45,180 nucleotides of DNA from Borborobacter arsenicus (GCF_003934165.1 NZ_RKST01000032.1:1-45180), one strand, 5' to 3'. Counted from the first letter of the stretch, positions 1-8,669 are shown. Notes: generated from the sequence alone by a model not told the origin. Numbers and translations: made by a program.

Positions 1-117
1 TCCAAAACGCAAATGCCTCCGATGAAACCGGAGGCATTTTGATGACCCCACGTTAAGGGGTCCCGTTTGGACGAAAATCACCCCTCAAACAGGGTCCTCA
101 TTCCACGAAAAATCACA
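1..117. repeat. Left arm of a 117-bp perfect terminal inverted repeat; inward-facing end of an insertion sequence
   Basis: Bases 1-117 are the exact reverse complement of 45064-45180 by direct reading; identity stops at 118. The arm ends with CA at 116-117, so an IS whose body lies to the left would end here. It holds two related direct repeats (58-81 and 92-117), each starting GGGTCC and ending ACGAAAA(A)TCAC, spaced 34 bp apart. Repeated subterminal motifs with TG...CA tips are known in IS21-family elements, so that family is the best guess; no transposase is in view to prove it. The hairpin at 11-39 lies inside the arm. Alternative: the window is an assembly contig that ended inside a multi-copy IS. 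Confidence 0.85.
11..40 (+). terminator. Rho-independent terminator inside the left IS end
   Basis: A ten-base perfect stem (AAATGCCTCC at 11-20, GGAGGCATTT at 30-39) encloses a nine-base loop and ends in a four-T run. It reads toward the IS tip, so it probably terminates the IS genes lying left of the window. It may also shield the cargo from IS transcription. The mirror copy is at 45141-45170. Confidence 0.7.
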
Positions 118-126
118 ATCGATAGT

Positions 127-501
127 TCAGACGATGGGAGGTTTGTTGCGGTCGGACGGTTCGGCTGTTGCCAAATCAGCCGTGACTATCGGGTCGACCA
201 CGGCAGAAATGGGAAACGCGGCCATAGCAGGCAGGCTGCTCAAGATAGCAGTGACAGGACAGCTGGCGCCGCAGCAGCAGGGACACTCAGGATTCGCGGT
301 CTCGCTTACGGGCGCGCTTGCCTTCGCCCAAAAGTCAGCAGGGACGGGACCTGCGCAATCCGCGGTCTGTAGCGGGTGAGACTGATCCACGTGGGACCGT
401 ATATCGATTTTGAGGGAACCCGCAGACAACAGCAGCGACAAGATCATTGCTAGTTTTAGCAAGATCAAAGTCGGTCTCAATGTCTCAAGGGTTGCTATCA
501 T
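127..501 (-). CDS. Small secreted Cys-rich protein, function unknown
   Basis: This 124-residue protein has an N-terminal hydrophobic segment (about residues 12-30, LILLKLAMILSLLLSAGS) that fits a signal peptide. A Cys cluster CPCCCGASCP lies near residues 73-82, a hydrophobic middle follows, and the C-terminus is KPPIV. The layout matches five other small proteins in this window (5594, 30179, 32431, 37213, 42796), all beside copper genes, and resembles DUF2946-type proteins. I infer a periplasmic metal or redox role, but no function is established. The gene ends ten bases from the IS tip and is intact. A consensus-like promoter sits so close to the start codon that the mRNA may be leaderless. 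Confidence 0.6.
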   Translation of the reverse strand: MIATLETLRPTLILLKLAMILSLLLSAGSLKIDIRSHVDQSHPLQTADCAGPVPADFWAKASAPVSETANPECPCCCGASCPVTAILSSLPAMAAFPISAVVDPIVTADLATAEPSDRNKPPIV

Positions 502-507
502 GCCTGA

Positions 508-535
508 ATTGTAGCTCCCGGCCGAGTCCTGTCAA
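508..535 (-). promoter_or_regulatory. Sigma70-type promoter, probably leaderless
   Basis: On the minus strand a perfect -35 TTGACA (530-535) is followed by a 16-base spacer and a -10 TACAAT (508-513). The ATG of the downstream gene starts at 501, only six bases after the -10 element. A start site about seven bases downstream of the -10 would coincide with the ATG, and no ribosome binding site fits between them. Confidence 0.55.
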
Positions 536-715
536 TTCAGGCCGACGGCCTTCCCTGTAAGCCAAATGGGGTATGCTGCTCTAAATCGATCGCTTCTGGC
601 CTATGCCTTTGGGTCTCGTTCGGATGACATCTTTCTAAATCCGAAAGGGGCGGTTTCGGCCATCTGCCAACAGCCAAGGCTCTGGCGGTGTCCGTACGGG
701 TAGTTATCTGGATTT

Positions 716-2254
716 TTAACGCGCCGCAGTGTCGTGTGTGTATGTAATGGCTGTCATCCCCAAGACGGGAAACATGCCCGTGGCCAGTCTCCTCAAGAGA
801 AGCAGCACCAGCAGATAGCCTGTTCCACCCGCTGCCGCCCGAAGCGCGAGCGCCACCCAGGGTGCCAGAGTGGAGAGATCGATCGCTTGTCCCAGCGCAT
901 AGATCGCACCGATCATGCCCGCGACGGCGAGCGGGACAAAACCGCTGCCACGTGCGATGCCATACCAGTCGAGGCCACCATAACGCCCCTGAAGCCAGAT
1001 CAAAGTCGCTAAAACCACTGCTGCGGCGAGAACCTGCCCGTATGCGAGGGGAAGCAAACCGAAAGGGGCGAGGACAACGATAAGACCGATAAGGACAAGT
1101 GAGTTCGCCAAGCCGACGGGTGCCATCTTGCGGATATTGCCTTTTATGGAGAGCAGCGGCTCCGTCATGCAACCGGAGGCCATAAGCAGCTGTTTTACCG
1201 CTAAGATGCTGACCACCATTGCCGCAGGTGCCCATGCTTCGCCCAACACGAGATCGACAAAGCCGTCGGCGACCAATCCAAGCCCGACAAACACCGGAGC
1301 GGCAACAGCCAGAAGGAGGGGAAACAGCGTATTCCCCGTCTTCCTCATCTCGTCGTCCTTGCCAGCTTCCGAGTCCTCGCGATCGCGCGCGCGTCGGAAA
1401 ACAATCCATGCGAGCATTCGCATCGGCTCGCCCACTAGTTCGTAGAGTGCAGCCACGATGCGCTCGGCTGCGCGGTAATAGCCGGCTTCGGCCAGGCCGA
1501 GAAAACTGCCTACCGCGAGCGTGCCCGAATAGGAGCGCAGAAAGACGATCAGCCGATTGGCGACGATATGCTGTGAGAACAGGAGCACCTCGCGCCTGAC
1601 TATCCGGGTTGGAGCGACTGGACGTATCCATCCCACAGCCAAAATCGAACCGCACAGAAGTACAAGCTGCATCGCCAGCCGCCCGGCAACAAGTGCAAAG
1701 ACGTTCCAGCCTTTGAACAGCCCGAAGACGATCAGGGCCAGCCCAGCCGCCTCGGCGGTGATCCGGATGATCGCCTGGCTATGCAATCGCCCGCGATGGA
1801 CGAGTGCCCCATCATAAGTGGTTGTCATTGCGGAAGGTAGTGCCAGGCAACTGAATAGTGCTAGGAGCGATGCTTCCATGACCTGGTCGAAGGCTTCGTA
1901 GAGAATGCCGGCGACACCTAAGCCAAGCGCCGTGAACAAAAGACCGCTCGCGAGCGAAATAGTAGTAACCTGATCAAGGTGCTCTTCTCCAGCGGGCGAC
2001 TTCATGATGAATTCGGCCCATCCGCCCTCTGCCAACACCACGAGGAAGATGGCAACGGCGGAAGTGAAGGCGAAGAAGCCGAATTCAGTCGGCGTGAGGA
2101 CGCGGGCGGCGATGACGAACGCGGAAAGCTGCGCCACCTGGGAAACGAGCTTGGCCGAAAGCGCCGAGAAGCCGCCGCCAACGATGTTGGGGTTGATCAA
2201 GCGGAGCCGCCGCTCCGCATCCACTCGGGGGCTCACGCCGTCAGTCCCACCCAC
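716..2254 (-). CDS. Polysaccharide/oligosaccharide flippase (Wzx-like, MOP superfamily)
   Basis: A 512-residue integral membrane protein with about 12 hydrophobic segments. The stretch VIAARVLTPTEFGFFAFTSA near the first helices is typical of Wzx/RfbX-type lipid-linked sugar flippases, which move undecaprenyl-linked glycans across the inner membrane. The GTG at 2254 is chosen as start because a strong site AAGGAGG lies eight bases upstream; the frame stays open further upstream, but that sequence looks non-coding. There are no glycosyltransferases or polymerases beside it, so the substrate is unknown. It has no evident link to the copper genes and may be a leftover of an exopolysaccharide locus next to the IS. 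Confidence 0.75.
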   Translation of the reverse strand: MGGTDGVSPRVDAERRLRLINPNIVGGGFSALSAKLVSQVAQLSAFVIAARVLTPTEFGFFAFTSAVAIFLVVLAEGGWAEFIMKSPAGEEHLDQVTTISLASGLLFTALGLGVAGILYEAFDQVMEASLLALFSCLALPSAMTTTYDGALVHRGRLHSQAIIRITAEAAGLALIVFGLFKGWNVFALVAGRLAMQLVLLCGSILAVGWIRPVAPTRIVRREVLLFSQHIVANRLIVFLRSYSGTLAVGSFLGLAEAGYYRAAERIVAALYELVGEPMRMLAWIVFRRARDREDSEAGKDDEMRKTGNTLFPLLLAVAAPVFVGLGLVADGFVDLVLGEAWAPAAMVVSILAVKQLLMASGCMTEPLLSIKGNIRKMAPVGLANSLVLIGLIVVLAPFGLLPLAYGQVLAAAVVLATLIWLQGRYGGLDWYGIARGSGFVPLAVAGMIGAIYALGQAIDLSTLAPWVALALRAAAGGTGYLLVLLLLRRLATGMFPVLGMTAITYTHDTAAR

Positions 2255-2761
2255 TCTACTCGCCTCCTTGCCCCGCCCGCTAAGGTTTGGGAGCCGTTCC
2301 TCATCCCTCTGGTCTTCACGGCTACGACCGCTTCGTTGCGACCTGGCCGTGAATCCCCGCGATACACGAACAATCCGAGTGAAGTCGTCCGGGAATATTT
2401 TGGCTGGGCGGTGTTTCATCCTGGCTGTGCAGCCGCCGACCGACCGTGCATTGACAGACATCGGATGGCTCGTGTTGCCAGTAGTCCGCATTTGCCATTT
2501 GTAGCCCGCGTGAACTTTGGGTCAATTCGGACCGTAGGCGTAATCGGTAAGCCGAACGACGTACGAGCGTCGCTGCCGCGTCATAGCAGTCCGGATGGCT
2601 GCGCGTCTTCGTTGTCAGCTCCGGTCAGCGGGATTGCCTCGCCGGTCGATCGAGCCGGACGCGGGGCTTGTCGGGTATGCGGTCGCATACTGATACGAAT
2701 CAAACGGGGAACGCGCGGCCTGCCTGGGAGTTAGACCCGAGGCACCGTTCACGGAGACATC
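2255..2761. other. Intergenic region without a recognisable gene
   Basis: About 500 bases separate the divergent flippase and small secreted protein. Open frames exist on both strands, but they have low-complexity, Arg/Ser-rich translations typical of GC-rich shadows. The region must hold the promoters of both neighbours; I see no convincing -35/-10 pair, operator or RNA structure. Confidence 0.4.
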
Positions 2762-3145
2762 ATGAACGTCCGGTCCCATCCCATGACAATCCCCTGGACC
2801 CTCGAATGGTTCGGGTTGAACTTGACGGCCTTCGGGCCTGTCGGTCTGACGTTCACCTTCATAAATCTGGCTTGTTTGCTGGTTATTCCGCAGGCTTGGG
2901 GGCATGCCGCGCCATCCGGCTGGGCTTATCCTTACCAATGCTGCAGCGATCGTGATTGCCACCCGGTACACGGCCATGTCACTGAAGGACCCAGTGGCTA
3001 TGTCATCGAAGATACGGGCGAAATCGTGGGGTACGGGGATCCTCGTTTGAAGAACTCGCCCGACGGAGAGTTTCACCTTTGCGCGCCGAATGGAAGCGCC
3101 AAGCCCCGGGCGATCTGTCTGTTCGTGCCGCCGCGCTCATTCTAG
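2762..3145 (+). CDS. Small secreted protein of a Rhizobiales family, function unknown
   Basis: A 127-residue protein with a hydrophobic segment at about 25-45 that ends WGHA, a plausible signal peptide. The mature part has PYQCCSDRDCHPV near residues 57-69 and ends CLFVPPRSF. Small exported proteins with a CC...DC motif and a terminal FVPP segment are common hypothetical proteins in Rhizobiales. Four Cys in the mature part suggest disulfides or metal binding. The start follows CGGAGACATC. It sits directly before the CueR-type promoter of copB; membership of the copper system is inferred from position only. Confidence 0.65.
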   Translation: MNVRSHPMTIPWTLEWFGLNLTAFGPVGLTFTFINLACLLVIPQAWGHAAPSGWAYPYQCCSDRDCHPVHGHVTEGPSGYVIEDTGEIVGYGDPRLKNSPDGEFHLCAPNGSAKPRAICLFVPPRSF

Positions 3146-3293
3146 ACCCGCCTGCCAGGAGGATCGACGGTGGCTTTCCGGAGTTGCGCCGACCTCACTT
3201 GCCAATCCGAAGGAAAGCAGCATTTCACGGCGTCGAGGCCCCCGCCCGACCCAGGAGATCTTGGAACCTGGTGCCTTTCCCAAAAAAAGGAAC

Positions 3294-3324
3294 TTGACCT
3301 TCCATCGGCTGGAACGTCCATGGT
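3294..3324 (+). promoter_or_regulatory. CueR/HmrR-type promoter of copB
   Basis: -35 TTGACC at 3294-3299, a 19-base spacer, and a -10-like CATGGT at 3319-3324. The spacer holds the imperfect dyad ACCTTCC-N7-GGAACGT. A 19-base spacer is the hallmark of promoters activated by MerR-family regulators, and CCTTCC...GGAAGG dyads are typical of CueR. It lies 92 bases before the copB ATG. Related sites occur before copA, copZ and cueR in this window. Confidence 0.65.
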
Positions 3325-3415
3325 CTGGCTTTGACGGAACGTGAAGCGCACAGCGGCGATCGCTTGCGCTCGCGGATAGAATTGATCGGCCGGCACCGAA
3401 ACAGAGAGGCGTAGC

Positions 3416-5488
3416 ATGGAACGCGACCATCACCACGGGCATCACGCCGAAGCTGCGGGTCAACATCGATCTGGCCATGGCAAAGCCTCGCCCGGCCACG
3501 CCGAGGGTTCCGGTCATACGGGCCATGACCACGGCCAAATGGTTGCTGACTTCCGCCGGAGATTCTGGATCTCGCTTGCGCTGACCCCACCCGTCCTGTT
3601 GCTGTCGCCGATGATCCAGCATTGGCTGGGCATCCAAGGGACGATGGATTTCCAGGGTAGCGAACTTCTGCTTTTTGGCCTGTCGACGGCGGTTTACATC
3701 TATGGTGGCTGGCCTTTCCTTACCGGGTTCGTTTCGGAGATCCGGGGCGGCAGGCCTGGTATGATGACGCTGATCGCCTTGGCGATCTCGGTGGCCTATG
3801 TCTACTCGGCGGCAGTCACGTTTGGCCTTACCGGAATGTCTTTTTACTGGGAGCTGGTGACGCTGATCGTCATCATGCTCCTCGGGCATTGGCTCGAGAT
3901 GCGGTCGGTCATGGGCGCATCGCGTGCACTTGAAGAACTCGTCCGTCTTCTGCCGGACACGGCGGCGCGGCTGGATGCTTCCGGGTCAGTCACCGAAGTT
4001 CCCATCACGGAACTCGTGCCCGGCGACCGGGTTCTCGTCCGGCCCGGAGCCAAGGTGCCCGTCGACGGCACAATCCTGGAAGGAAAATCCTCGTTCAACG
4101 AGGCGATGCTCACGGGAGAATCACGGCCTGTTTCAAAGGAGAAGGGCGACAGCGCTATAGGCGGCGCAATCAACGGCGCAAATGCCGTCACCATCGAGGT
4201 CACCGCGACGGGCGACAAGACCTACCTTGCGCAAGTCATCAGCCTCGTCAGGGAGGCGCAGGCGACGCGCTCCCGCACCCAGGACGTGGCCAACCGGGCA
4301 GCGGCCTGGCTCACCTACATCGCCTTGGCGGTTGGCGTCGGCTCTCTCGCCTTCTGGCTGATGGCTGGAGAAAGCTGGGAATTCGCCGTGGAGCGGATGG
4401 TCACTGTCATGGTCATCGCCTGTCCTCACGCGCTCGGGCTGGCAGTGCCGCTGGTCGTTGCCGTAAGCACGTCGCTCAGCGCGGGAAGCGGCCTGCTGAT
4501 CCGCGACCGTGCCGCCTTCGAGCGCGCGCGCAACCTGGATGCGGTCGTCTTCGACAAGACCGGAACGCTGACCGAGGGGCGGTTCGGCGTGAGCGACATC
4601 GTCCTTCTCGCGGGCGGGAGCGAGGAGGAAGAACTGCGGTTCGCGGCATCCGTGGAGAGCCACTCCGAGCATCCGATCGCGCAAGGGATAGTGGCCGCCG
4701 CAAAAGAGAGGGGCATCGGCTTCCCCGCTCCCGGCCAGGTCCGCAACCTCACGGGCGAAGGCATAGTCGCGGAGGTCGACGGACAGGATGTCCGGATCGT
4801 GAGTCCCGGTAATCTCGTCAGGCAGGGCAACCCGGTGCCCGGGGCGCGCCTCGGCGAGCTCGAGGCAGAAGGCAAGACCGTCGTCGTGCTCGTCCGCGCC
4901 GGCGTGCCCCGCGCCCTGTTCGCGCTTGCGGACATCGTGAGGCCCGAGTCCCGGAATGCCATTGCGGAGTTGAAGGCCCTCGGCATCAGCTCGGTGATGC
5001 TGACTGGCGATGCCACGGGCGTGGCGGCATCCGTCTCCCGCGACCTCGGCATCGCGGAGTACTTCGCCGAGGTGCTTCCCGACGAGAAGTCAGCCAAGAT
5101 CAAGGAGCTGCAGTCCCGCGGTCTCCAAGTCGCCATGGTCGGAGACGGCGTGAACGACGCCCCGGCGCTGGTGCAGGCCGACCTGGGTGTCGCGATCGGC
5201 GCCGGAACCGATGTCGCGGTCGAATCCGCCGACGTCGTGCTGGTCAGGAGCGACCCGAGGGACGTGGCCGCCATCCTCGGGCTTTCCCGCGCCACCTACA
5301 GGAAGATGGTGCAGAACCTGATCTGGGCGACCGGATACAATGCCGTCGCCATACCGATGGCTGCCGGCATCACGTTCGGAACCGGGTTCCTGATGACGCC
5401 TGCGGTCGGTGCCGTGTTTATGTCCGCCAGCACGATCATCGTGGCAATCAATGCCCAGCTGCTGAGGCTGTATCGAAAGAAGGGTTGA
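3416..5488 (+). CDS. copB: Copper-exporting P1B-type ATPase, CopB class (CPH motif)
   Basis: A 690-residue ATPase that pumps copper or silver out of the cytoplasm across the inner membrane. Visible motifs are a His-rich metal-binding N-terminus (HHHGHH and repeated GH pairs, residues 4-40), LTGES at 232-236, CPH at 336-338 (the P1B-3 signature, in place of CPC), DKTGT at 380-384, SEHP and GDGVND at 576-581. There is no CXXC-type HMA domain. Length is normal for CopB. It is first in a copper block and lies behind a CueR-type promoter. CopB-type pumps have been linked to Cu(II) or Cu(I)/Ag(I) export; the exact ion cannot be told here. It complements the CPC-type CopA at 24379-26913. Confidence 0.93.
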   Translation: MERDHHHGHHAEAAGQHRSGHGKASPGHAEGSGHTGHDHGQMVADFRRRFWISLALTPPVLLLSPMIQHWLGIQGTMDFQGSELLLFGLSTAVYIYGGWPFLTGFVSEIRGGRPGMMTLIALAISVAYVYSAAVTFGLTGMSFYWELVTLIVIMLLGHWLEMRSVMGASRALEELVRLLPDTAARLDASGSVTEVPITELVPGDRVLVRPGAKVPVDGTILEGKSSFNEAMLTGESRPVSKEKGDSAIGGAINGANAVTIEVTATGDKTYLAQVISLVREAQATRSRTQDVANRAAAWLTYIALAVGVGSLAFWLMAGESWEFAVERMVTVMVIACPHALGLAVPLVVAVSTSLSAGSGLLIRDRAAFERARNLDAVVFDKTGTLTEGRFGVSDIVLLAGGSEEEELRFAASVESHSEHPIAQGIVAAAKERGIGFPAPGQVRNLTGEGIVAEVDGQDVRIVSPGNLVRQGNPVPGARLGELEAEGKTVVVLVRAGVPRALFALADIVRPESRNAIAELKALGISSVMLTGDATGVAASVSRDLGIAEYFAEVLPDEKSAKIKELQSRGLQVAMVGDGVNDAPALVQADLGVAIGAGTDVAVESADVVLVRSDPRDVAAILGLSRATYRKMVQNLIWATGYNAVAIPMAAGITFGTGFLMTPAVGAVFMSASTIIVAINAQLLRLYRKKG

Positions 5489-5593
5489 TCCGGCGATCAA
5501 GGCGGAAACTGAACTCACGTTGATCCAGGACAAACAGCATTGCGCCATTCCGGTGTATCGTTGAAAGTCGAGGATGTAAGAAGGACGAGCAGG

Positions 5594-5998
5594 TTGCGAC
5601 TGAACCCGGCCAACGCAGCAAGGAAAGCCAGAGCGACGGCACCCTCCGCGCGTCTTCTCGCCTTGCTGCTGGCAGTTCTGGTCGCGTTCTCCCTGTCCAC
5701 CTTCGGCGCCGCGCACGCGCACATCGGAACGGTGGGCGAGGCGTACGCCACCGGCGGCCACTCGGAAGTTACCGCTTCGGCTCAGCACGCGCACGCCGTG
5801 CCCTGCGACGATTACCACGCGGACCAGGGCGGCCAAGACGGTTGCTGCATGTCGTCCGCCTCCTGCGCCGTCTGCGTTCCGGTTCCATCAGCGGAATTCG
5901 CGTTCGGTACCATGAGCGAGCTCGCGATCTCGATAACCCTTTCCGCCTCGCTGCCGCGCGATCCTCCGACCCTGTCCCGCCCTCCCAAGCTCTCGTGA
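5594..5998 (+). CDS. Secreted Cys/His-rich small protein, function unknown
   Basis: About 134 residues from the TTG at 5594, chosen because AAGGA lies eight bases upstream; the same frame is open from 5540. There is a long hydrophobic signal segment (LLALLLAVLVAFSLSTFGAA), then His residues, a cluster CCMSSASCAVC and the C-terminus LSRPPKLS. The layout matches the other small Cys-rich proteins of this window. It follows copB by about 100 bases and precedes a multicopper oxidase, so a periplasmic copper-binding or delivery role is inferred. No assigned function; DUF2946-like at best. Confidence 0.6.
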   Translation: MRLNPANAARKARATAPSARLLALLLAVLVAFSLSTFGAAHAHIGTVGEAYATGGHSEVTASAQHAHAVPCDDYHADQGGQDGCCMSSASCAVCVPVPSAEFAFGTMSELAISITLSASLPRDPPTLSRPPKLS

Positions 5999-6004
5999 CC
6001 GCCT

Positions 6005-6028
6005 GAGTGCACGTGTCTTCGTGCACTC
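6005..6028 (+). other. Perfect hairpin just upstream of a ribosome binding site
   Basis: GAGTGCACG (6005-6013) and CGTGCACTC (6020-6028) form a nine-base perfect stem with a six-base loop. It starts six bases after the stop codon of the preceding gene and ends five bases before an AAGGAG. There is no T run, so it is not a standard terminator; it may stabilise or process the mRNA between the two genes. Confidence 0.5.
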
Positions 6029-6047
6029 CCTCAAGGAGTCACAAACG

Positions 6048-6122
6048 ATGAGAGCTTTGAACCATGAACATGATTACCCGGCGCCAGTTCCTGGCGTCAT
6101 CGGCGGCGTGCGGATTCGCTAG
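6048..6122 (+). CDS. Possible 24-residue leader ORF overlapping the multicopper oxidase start
   Basis: The best ribosome binding site in this gap, AAGGAG at 6033-6038, is nine bases before an ATG at 6048 that is out of frame with the oxidase. That frame encodes 24 residues starting MRALNHEHDYP and stops at TAG 6120-6122, inside the oxidase signal peptide. The oxidase ATG at 6064 has no good site of its own, so translation may be coupled through this leader. A chance overlap is also possible. Confidence 0.3.
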   Translation: MRALNHEHDYPAPVPGVIGGVRIR

Positions 6123-7503
6123 CGCCGTCCCGTCCTTGATCGCTTCCGGCGCTGCGCAAGCCGCAACGCCGACACTCCTTCGCGCCGAAAGCCGCGTCAT
6201 CGAGGTCGCCGGGCGCGCCGCCAAAGTCTACGGCCTCGTGCGGGAAGGCGGCCAGCAGGGGCTCGCCTTGTGGGCAGGCGACGCCTTCCGCGTCCGCCTC
6301 GAGAACGCGCTTGACGCGCCGACGCTGGTCCATTGGCACGGGCTTACCCCGCCCTTCGGCCAGGACGGCGTGCCCGACCTGCCCCAGCCCCTGCTGAAGC
6401 CAGGCGAGAGCTTCGACTACGCGTTCCCGCTGGAAACGCCGGGTACGCACTGGATGCACGCGCACACGCTCCAGGAACAGCAGCTCCTGGCCGCGCCGTT
6501 GATCGTCTCCGATCCGGCGGAAGTCGGGCTGGACGAGCAGGAAGTCGTCGTGTTGCTGCATGACTTCAGCTTCAAGGCTCCGGAGGAACTCCTGGCAGGA
6601 CTGGCCGGCTCGGACGGGTCCATGTCGGGCCATGGTGGAGGCCATGGCGGACACGGGTCGAGCGCTTCAGGCCATGGATCCGGCGGCGCGGCCATGGACA
6701 TCAATGACATCGAGTACGATGCCTACCTGGCCAACGACCGCACGCTCGATGACCCGGAAGTTTTCCGGGTGGACCGTGGCGGTTCCGTTCGGCTGCGCAT
6801 CATCAACGGAGCGACCGCTACCGCGTTCTGGATCGACACCGGCGGGCTCGATGGCGAGGCGATCGCGGTGGACGGGAACCCGGTGGTTCCCGTTCCCGGC
6901 CGACGCTTCCCGCTCGGGATGGGACAGCGGATCGACATCAGGCTGCGGGTGCCGTCCGAGGATGGCGCTTGGCCCGTCCTCGCGCTGCGCGAAGGAGCCG
7001 TCCAGCGGACCGGATTCATCCTGGCGACGGCAGGCGGCCGGGTCGAGCGAGTGATGTCGGCTGGGGGGAAGGCTTCGACCCCGCTTGATCTCGCCTTCGA
7101 GGAGCAGCTCCGTGCGTCGCACATCCCGCCGGAGAGGCCTGCTATCCGGACTCATCCGGTCGTCCTGGGCGGGACGATGGAAGGATACGTCTGGACGATC
7201 AACGGCCGGACCTGGGACGAGCGCCTTCCGCTTCAGGTCAGCGCCGGCGACCGCGTCGAACTGGCGATGCGGAACGACAGCATGATGGGCCACCCGATGC
7301 ATCTGCACGGCCACCACTTCCAGGTGGTCGAGGTCAACGGCCGGAGGTTCGATGGAGCGCGGCGCGACACGGTCTGGCTGCCGCCCGAATCGGCGGTGAC
7401 CGTCGCGTTCGATGCCTCCAACCCGGGCACGTGGGCCTTCCACTGCCATCACCTCTACCACATGGCCACGGGCATGATGACCGTCGTCGAATACGTCGGC
7501 TGA
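6064..7503 (+). CDS. Tat-exported multicopper oxidase
   Basis: A 479-residue periplasmic copper oxidase, expected to oxidise Cu(I) to the less toxic Cu(II). The N-terminus ITRRQFLASSAACGFASA is a Tat signal. All copper-ligand motifs are present: HWHG at 90-93, HAH at 132-134, HPMHLHGHH from 410 and HCHHLYHMATGM from 460, with Met in the axial type-1 position. A His/Gly-rich insert (GHGGGHGGHG, about residues 183-206) may bind extra metal. It lies between a secreted Cys-rich protein and a beta-propeller protein in the copB block. One of three multicopper oxidases here. The start codon lacks a strong ribosome binding site. Confidence 0.9.
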   Translation: MNMITRRQFLASSAACGFASAVPSLIASGAAQAATPTLLRAESRVIEVAGRAAKVYGLVREGGQQGLALWAGDAFRVRLENALDAPTLVHWHGLTPPFGQDGVPDLPQPLLKPGESFDYAFPLETPGTHWMHAHTLQEQQLLAAPLIVSDPAEVGLDEQEVVVLLHDFSFKAPEELLAGLAGSDGSMSGHGGGHGGHGSSASGHGSGGAAMDINDIEYDAYLANDRTLDDPEVFRVDRGGSVRLRIINGATATAFWIDTGGLDGEAIAVDGNPVVPVPGRRFPLGMGQRIDIRLRVPSEDGAWPVLALREGAVQRTGFILATAGGRVERVMSAGGKASTPLDLAFEEQLRASHIPPERPAIRTHPVVLGGTMEGYVWTINGRTWDERLPLQVSAGDRVELAMRNDSMMGHPMHLHGHHFQVVEVNGRRFDGARRDTVWLPPESAVTVAFDASNPGTWAFHCHHLYHMATGMMTVVEYVG

Positions 7504-7529
7504 GCCCTGTGCGGATAAGGACGAAGAAC

Positions 7530-8669
7530 ATGAGGACCCTGAACACCAACCATCCGGCACGCTCCGTTGCCGCAGTCTCCACCTTGCACGTCTCGATCTC
7601 TCGGCGTATCGCGTCAGCGGCGCTCGCGACGGCATCCGTTCTCGCGCTCCTGGTGCCGATTGCCGGTGAGGCGGCGCAGGCCGCTTCGACAGGCTTCGTC
7701 TACACGGCGGACGAATACGGCAACTCCGTCAGCCGGATCGATCTCGCCTCAGGCAAGGTCGAGATCGTCCCGGTTACCGTCACGCCCCACAACGTCCAGT
7801 TCGTGCCCAAGGCGAACAAGGTTCTCGCGGTCGGCACCCCCGTCCAGGAAGAAGGCCACGGACACGCCGAAGCCGAGAACAGCAACCGCGGTGACGGCCA
7901 TGGCGGCGACGCAGTGGCCGCGGGGGCGCTGATCGTCCTCGATCCGCGAAGTCTCTCCACGGCCCCCGCCGCCACTATCGAGGTGGGTTCCCATCCAGCC
8001 CACGTGATTGCCGACCCCGCCGGGGAGCGCGCCTTCGTCTCCAACTCAGGCGACGACACCGTGACGGTGGTCGACCTCGCCAAGGGAGAAGCCATCTCCG
8101 AAATCGGCACGGGCGACTACCCGCACGGGCTGCGGATGAACCCTGACGGCAGCACGATCTACGTCGCCAACGTCGACGACGGCACCGTTTCGGTCATTGA
8201 TGTCCAAGGGCTCAACGAGATGCACAGGATCGAGGTCGGCAAGGCTCCGGTCCAGGTCGGCTTCACGCCGGACGGGAGCCGTGTCTACGTCTCGCTGAGG
8301 GACGACAACAAGGTGGCCGTCATCGATACGGCCACCTTGCAGGTGACCGCCCGGATCGATGTCGGGCGCTCCCCGATCCAGATGCATGCGACGCCTGACG
8401 GGAGGTTTGTGTACGTGGCCAATCAGGGCAGCGAGACCGAGCCGGACGAGACCGTGTCGGTCATCGATGTCGCGAGCGGGACGGTCGTGAAGGCGATCAC
8501 GACCGGCAAGGGAGCGCACGGCGTCACCGTCAGCGACGATGGTGCCCATGTCTTCGTCACCAACATCGTCGATGGCACCGTGTCCGAGATTTCCGTGGCT
8601 ACGCAGTCCGTGGTCCGCACCCACAAGGTGGGCGAAGGGCCCAACGGGATCACTTTCCAGGCGCAGTGA
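7530..8669 (+). CDS. Exported YVTN-repeat beta-propeller protein
   Basis: A 379-residue protein with a signal peptide of about 50 residues (hydrophobic ALATASVLALLVPIAG) and seven or so repeats of the YVAN/VSVID type (VYVANQGSE, TVSVIDV, IYVANVDDG), characteristic of YVTN/lactonase-like propellers. A His-rich insertion (EEGHGHAEAEN, GDGHGGD) sits in the first third. The ATG at 7530 has AAGGAC 11 bases upstream; the upstream open frame overlaps the oxidase and is rejected. Propellers of this type often accompany multicopper oxidases in copper clusters; their role there is not defined. A strong terminator follows, ending this transcription unit. Confidence 0.85.
   Translation: MRTLNTNHPARSVAAVSTLHVSISRRIASAALATASVLALLVPIAGEAAQAASTGFVYTADEYGNSVSRIDLASGKVEIVPVTVTPHNVQFVPKANKVLAVGTPVQEEGHGHAEAENSNRGDGHGGDAVAAGALIVLDPRSLSTAPAATIEVGSHPAHVIADPAGERAFVSNSGDDTVTVVDLAKGEAISEIGTGDYPHGLRMNPDGSTIYVANVDDGTVSVIDVQGLNEMHRIEVGKAPVQVGFTPDGSRVYVSLRDDNKVAVIDTATLQVTARIDVGRSPIQMHATPDGRFVYVANQGSETEPDETVSVIDVASGTVVKAITTGKGAHGVTVSDDGAHVFVTNIVDGTVSEISVATQSVVRTHKVGEGPNGITFQAQ

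Noticed and set aside
1-117. Tn3-family terminal repeat (GGGG...TAAG pattern)
   Set aside because: GGGG and TTAAG occur but in the wrong order and spacing for a 38-base Tn3 repeat; the paired internal repeats with a CA tip fit an IS21-like end better.
537-1655. Long minus-strand open frame of 372 codons
   Set aside because: It overlaps the flippase in another frame; the translation is Arg/Ser/Gly-rich without motifs, while the flippase frame has clear membrane helices.
2255-2491. Upstream extension of the flippase frame to an ATG at 2491
   Set aside because: The extra 79 residues are charged and motif-free, and a strong AAGGAGG precedes the GTG at 2254.
5485-5500. Palindrome TTGATC-CGGC-GATCAA as an FNR/Anr box
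   Set aside because: FNR boxes have four bases between TTGAT and ATCAA; here there are six, and it overlaps the copB stop codon.
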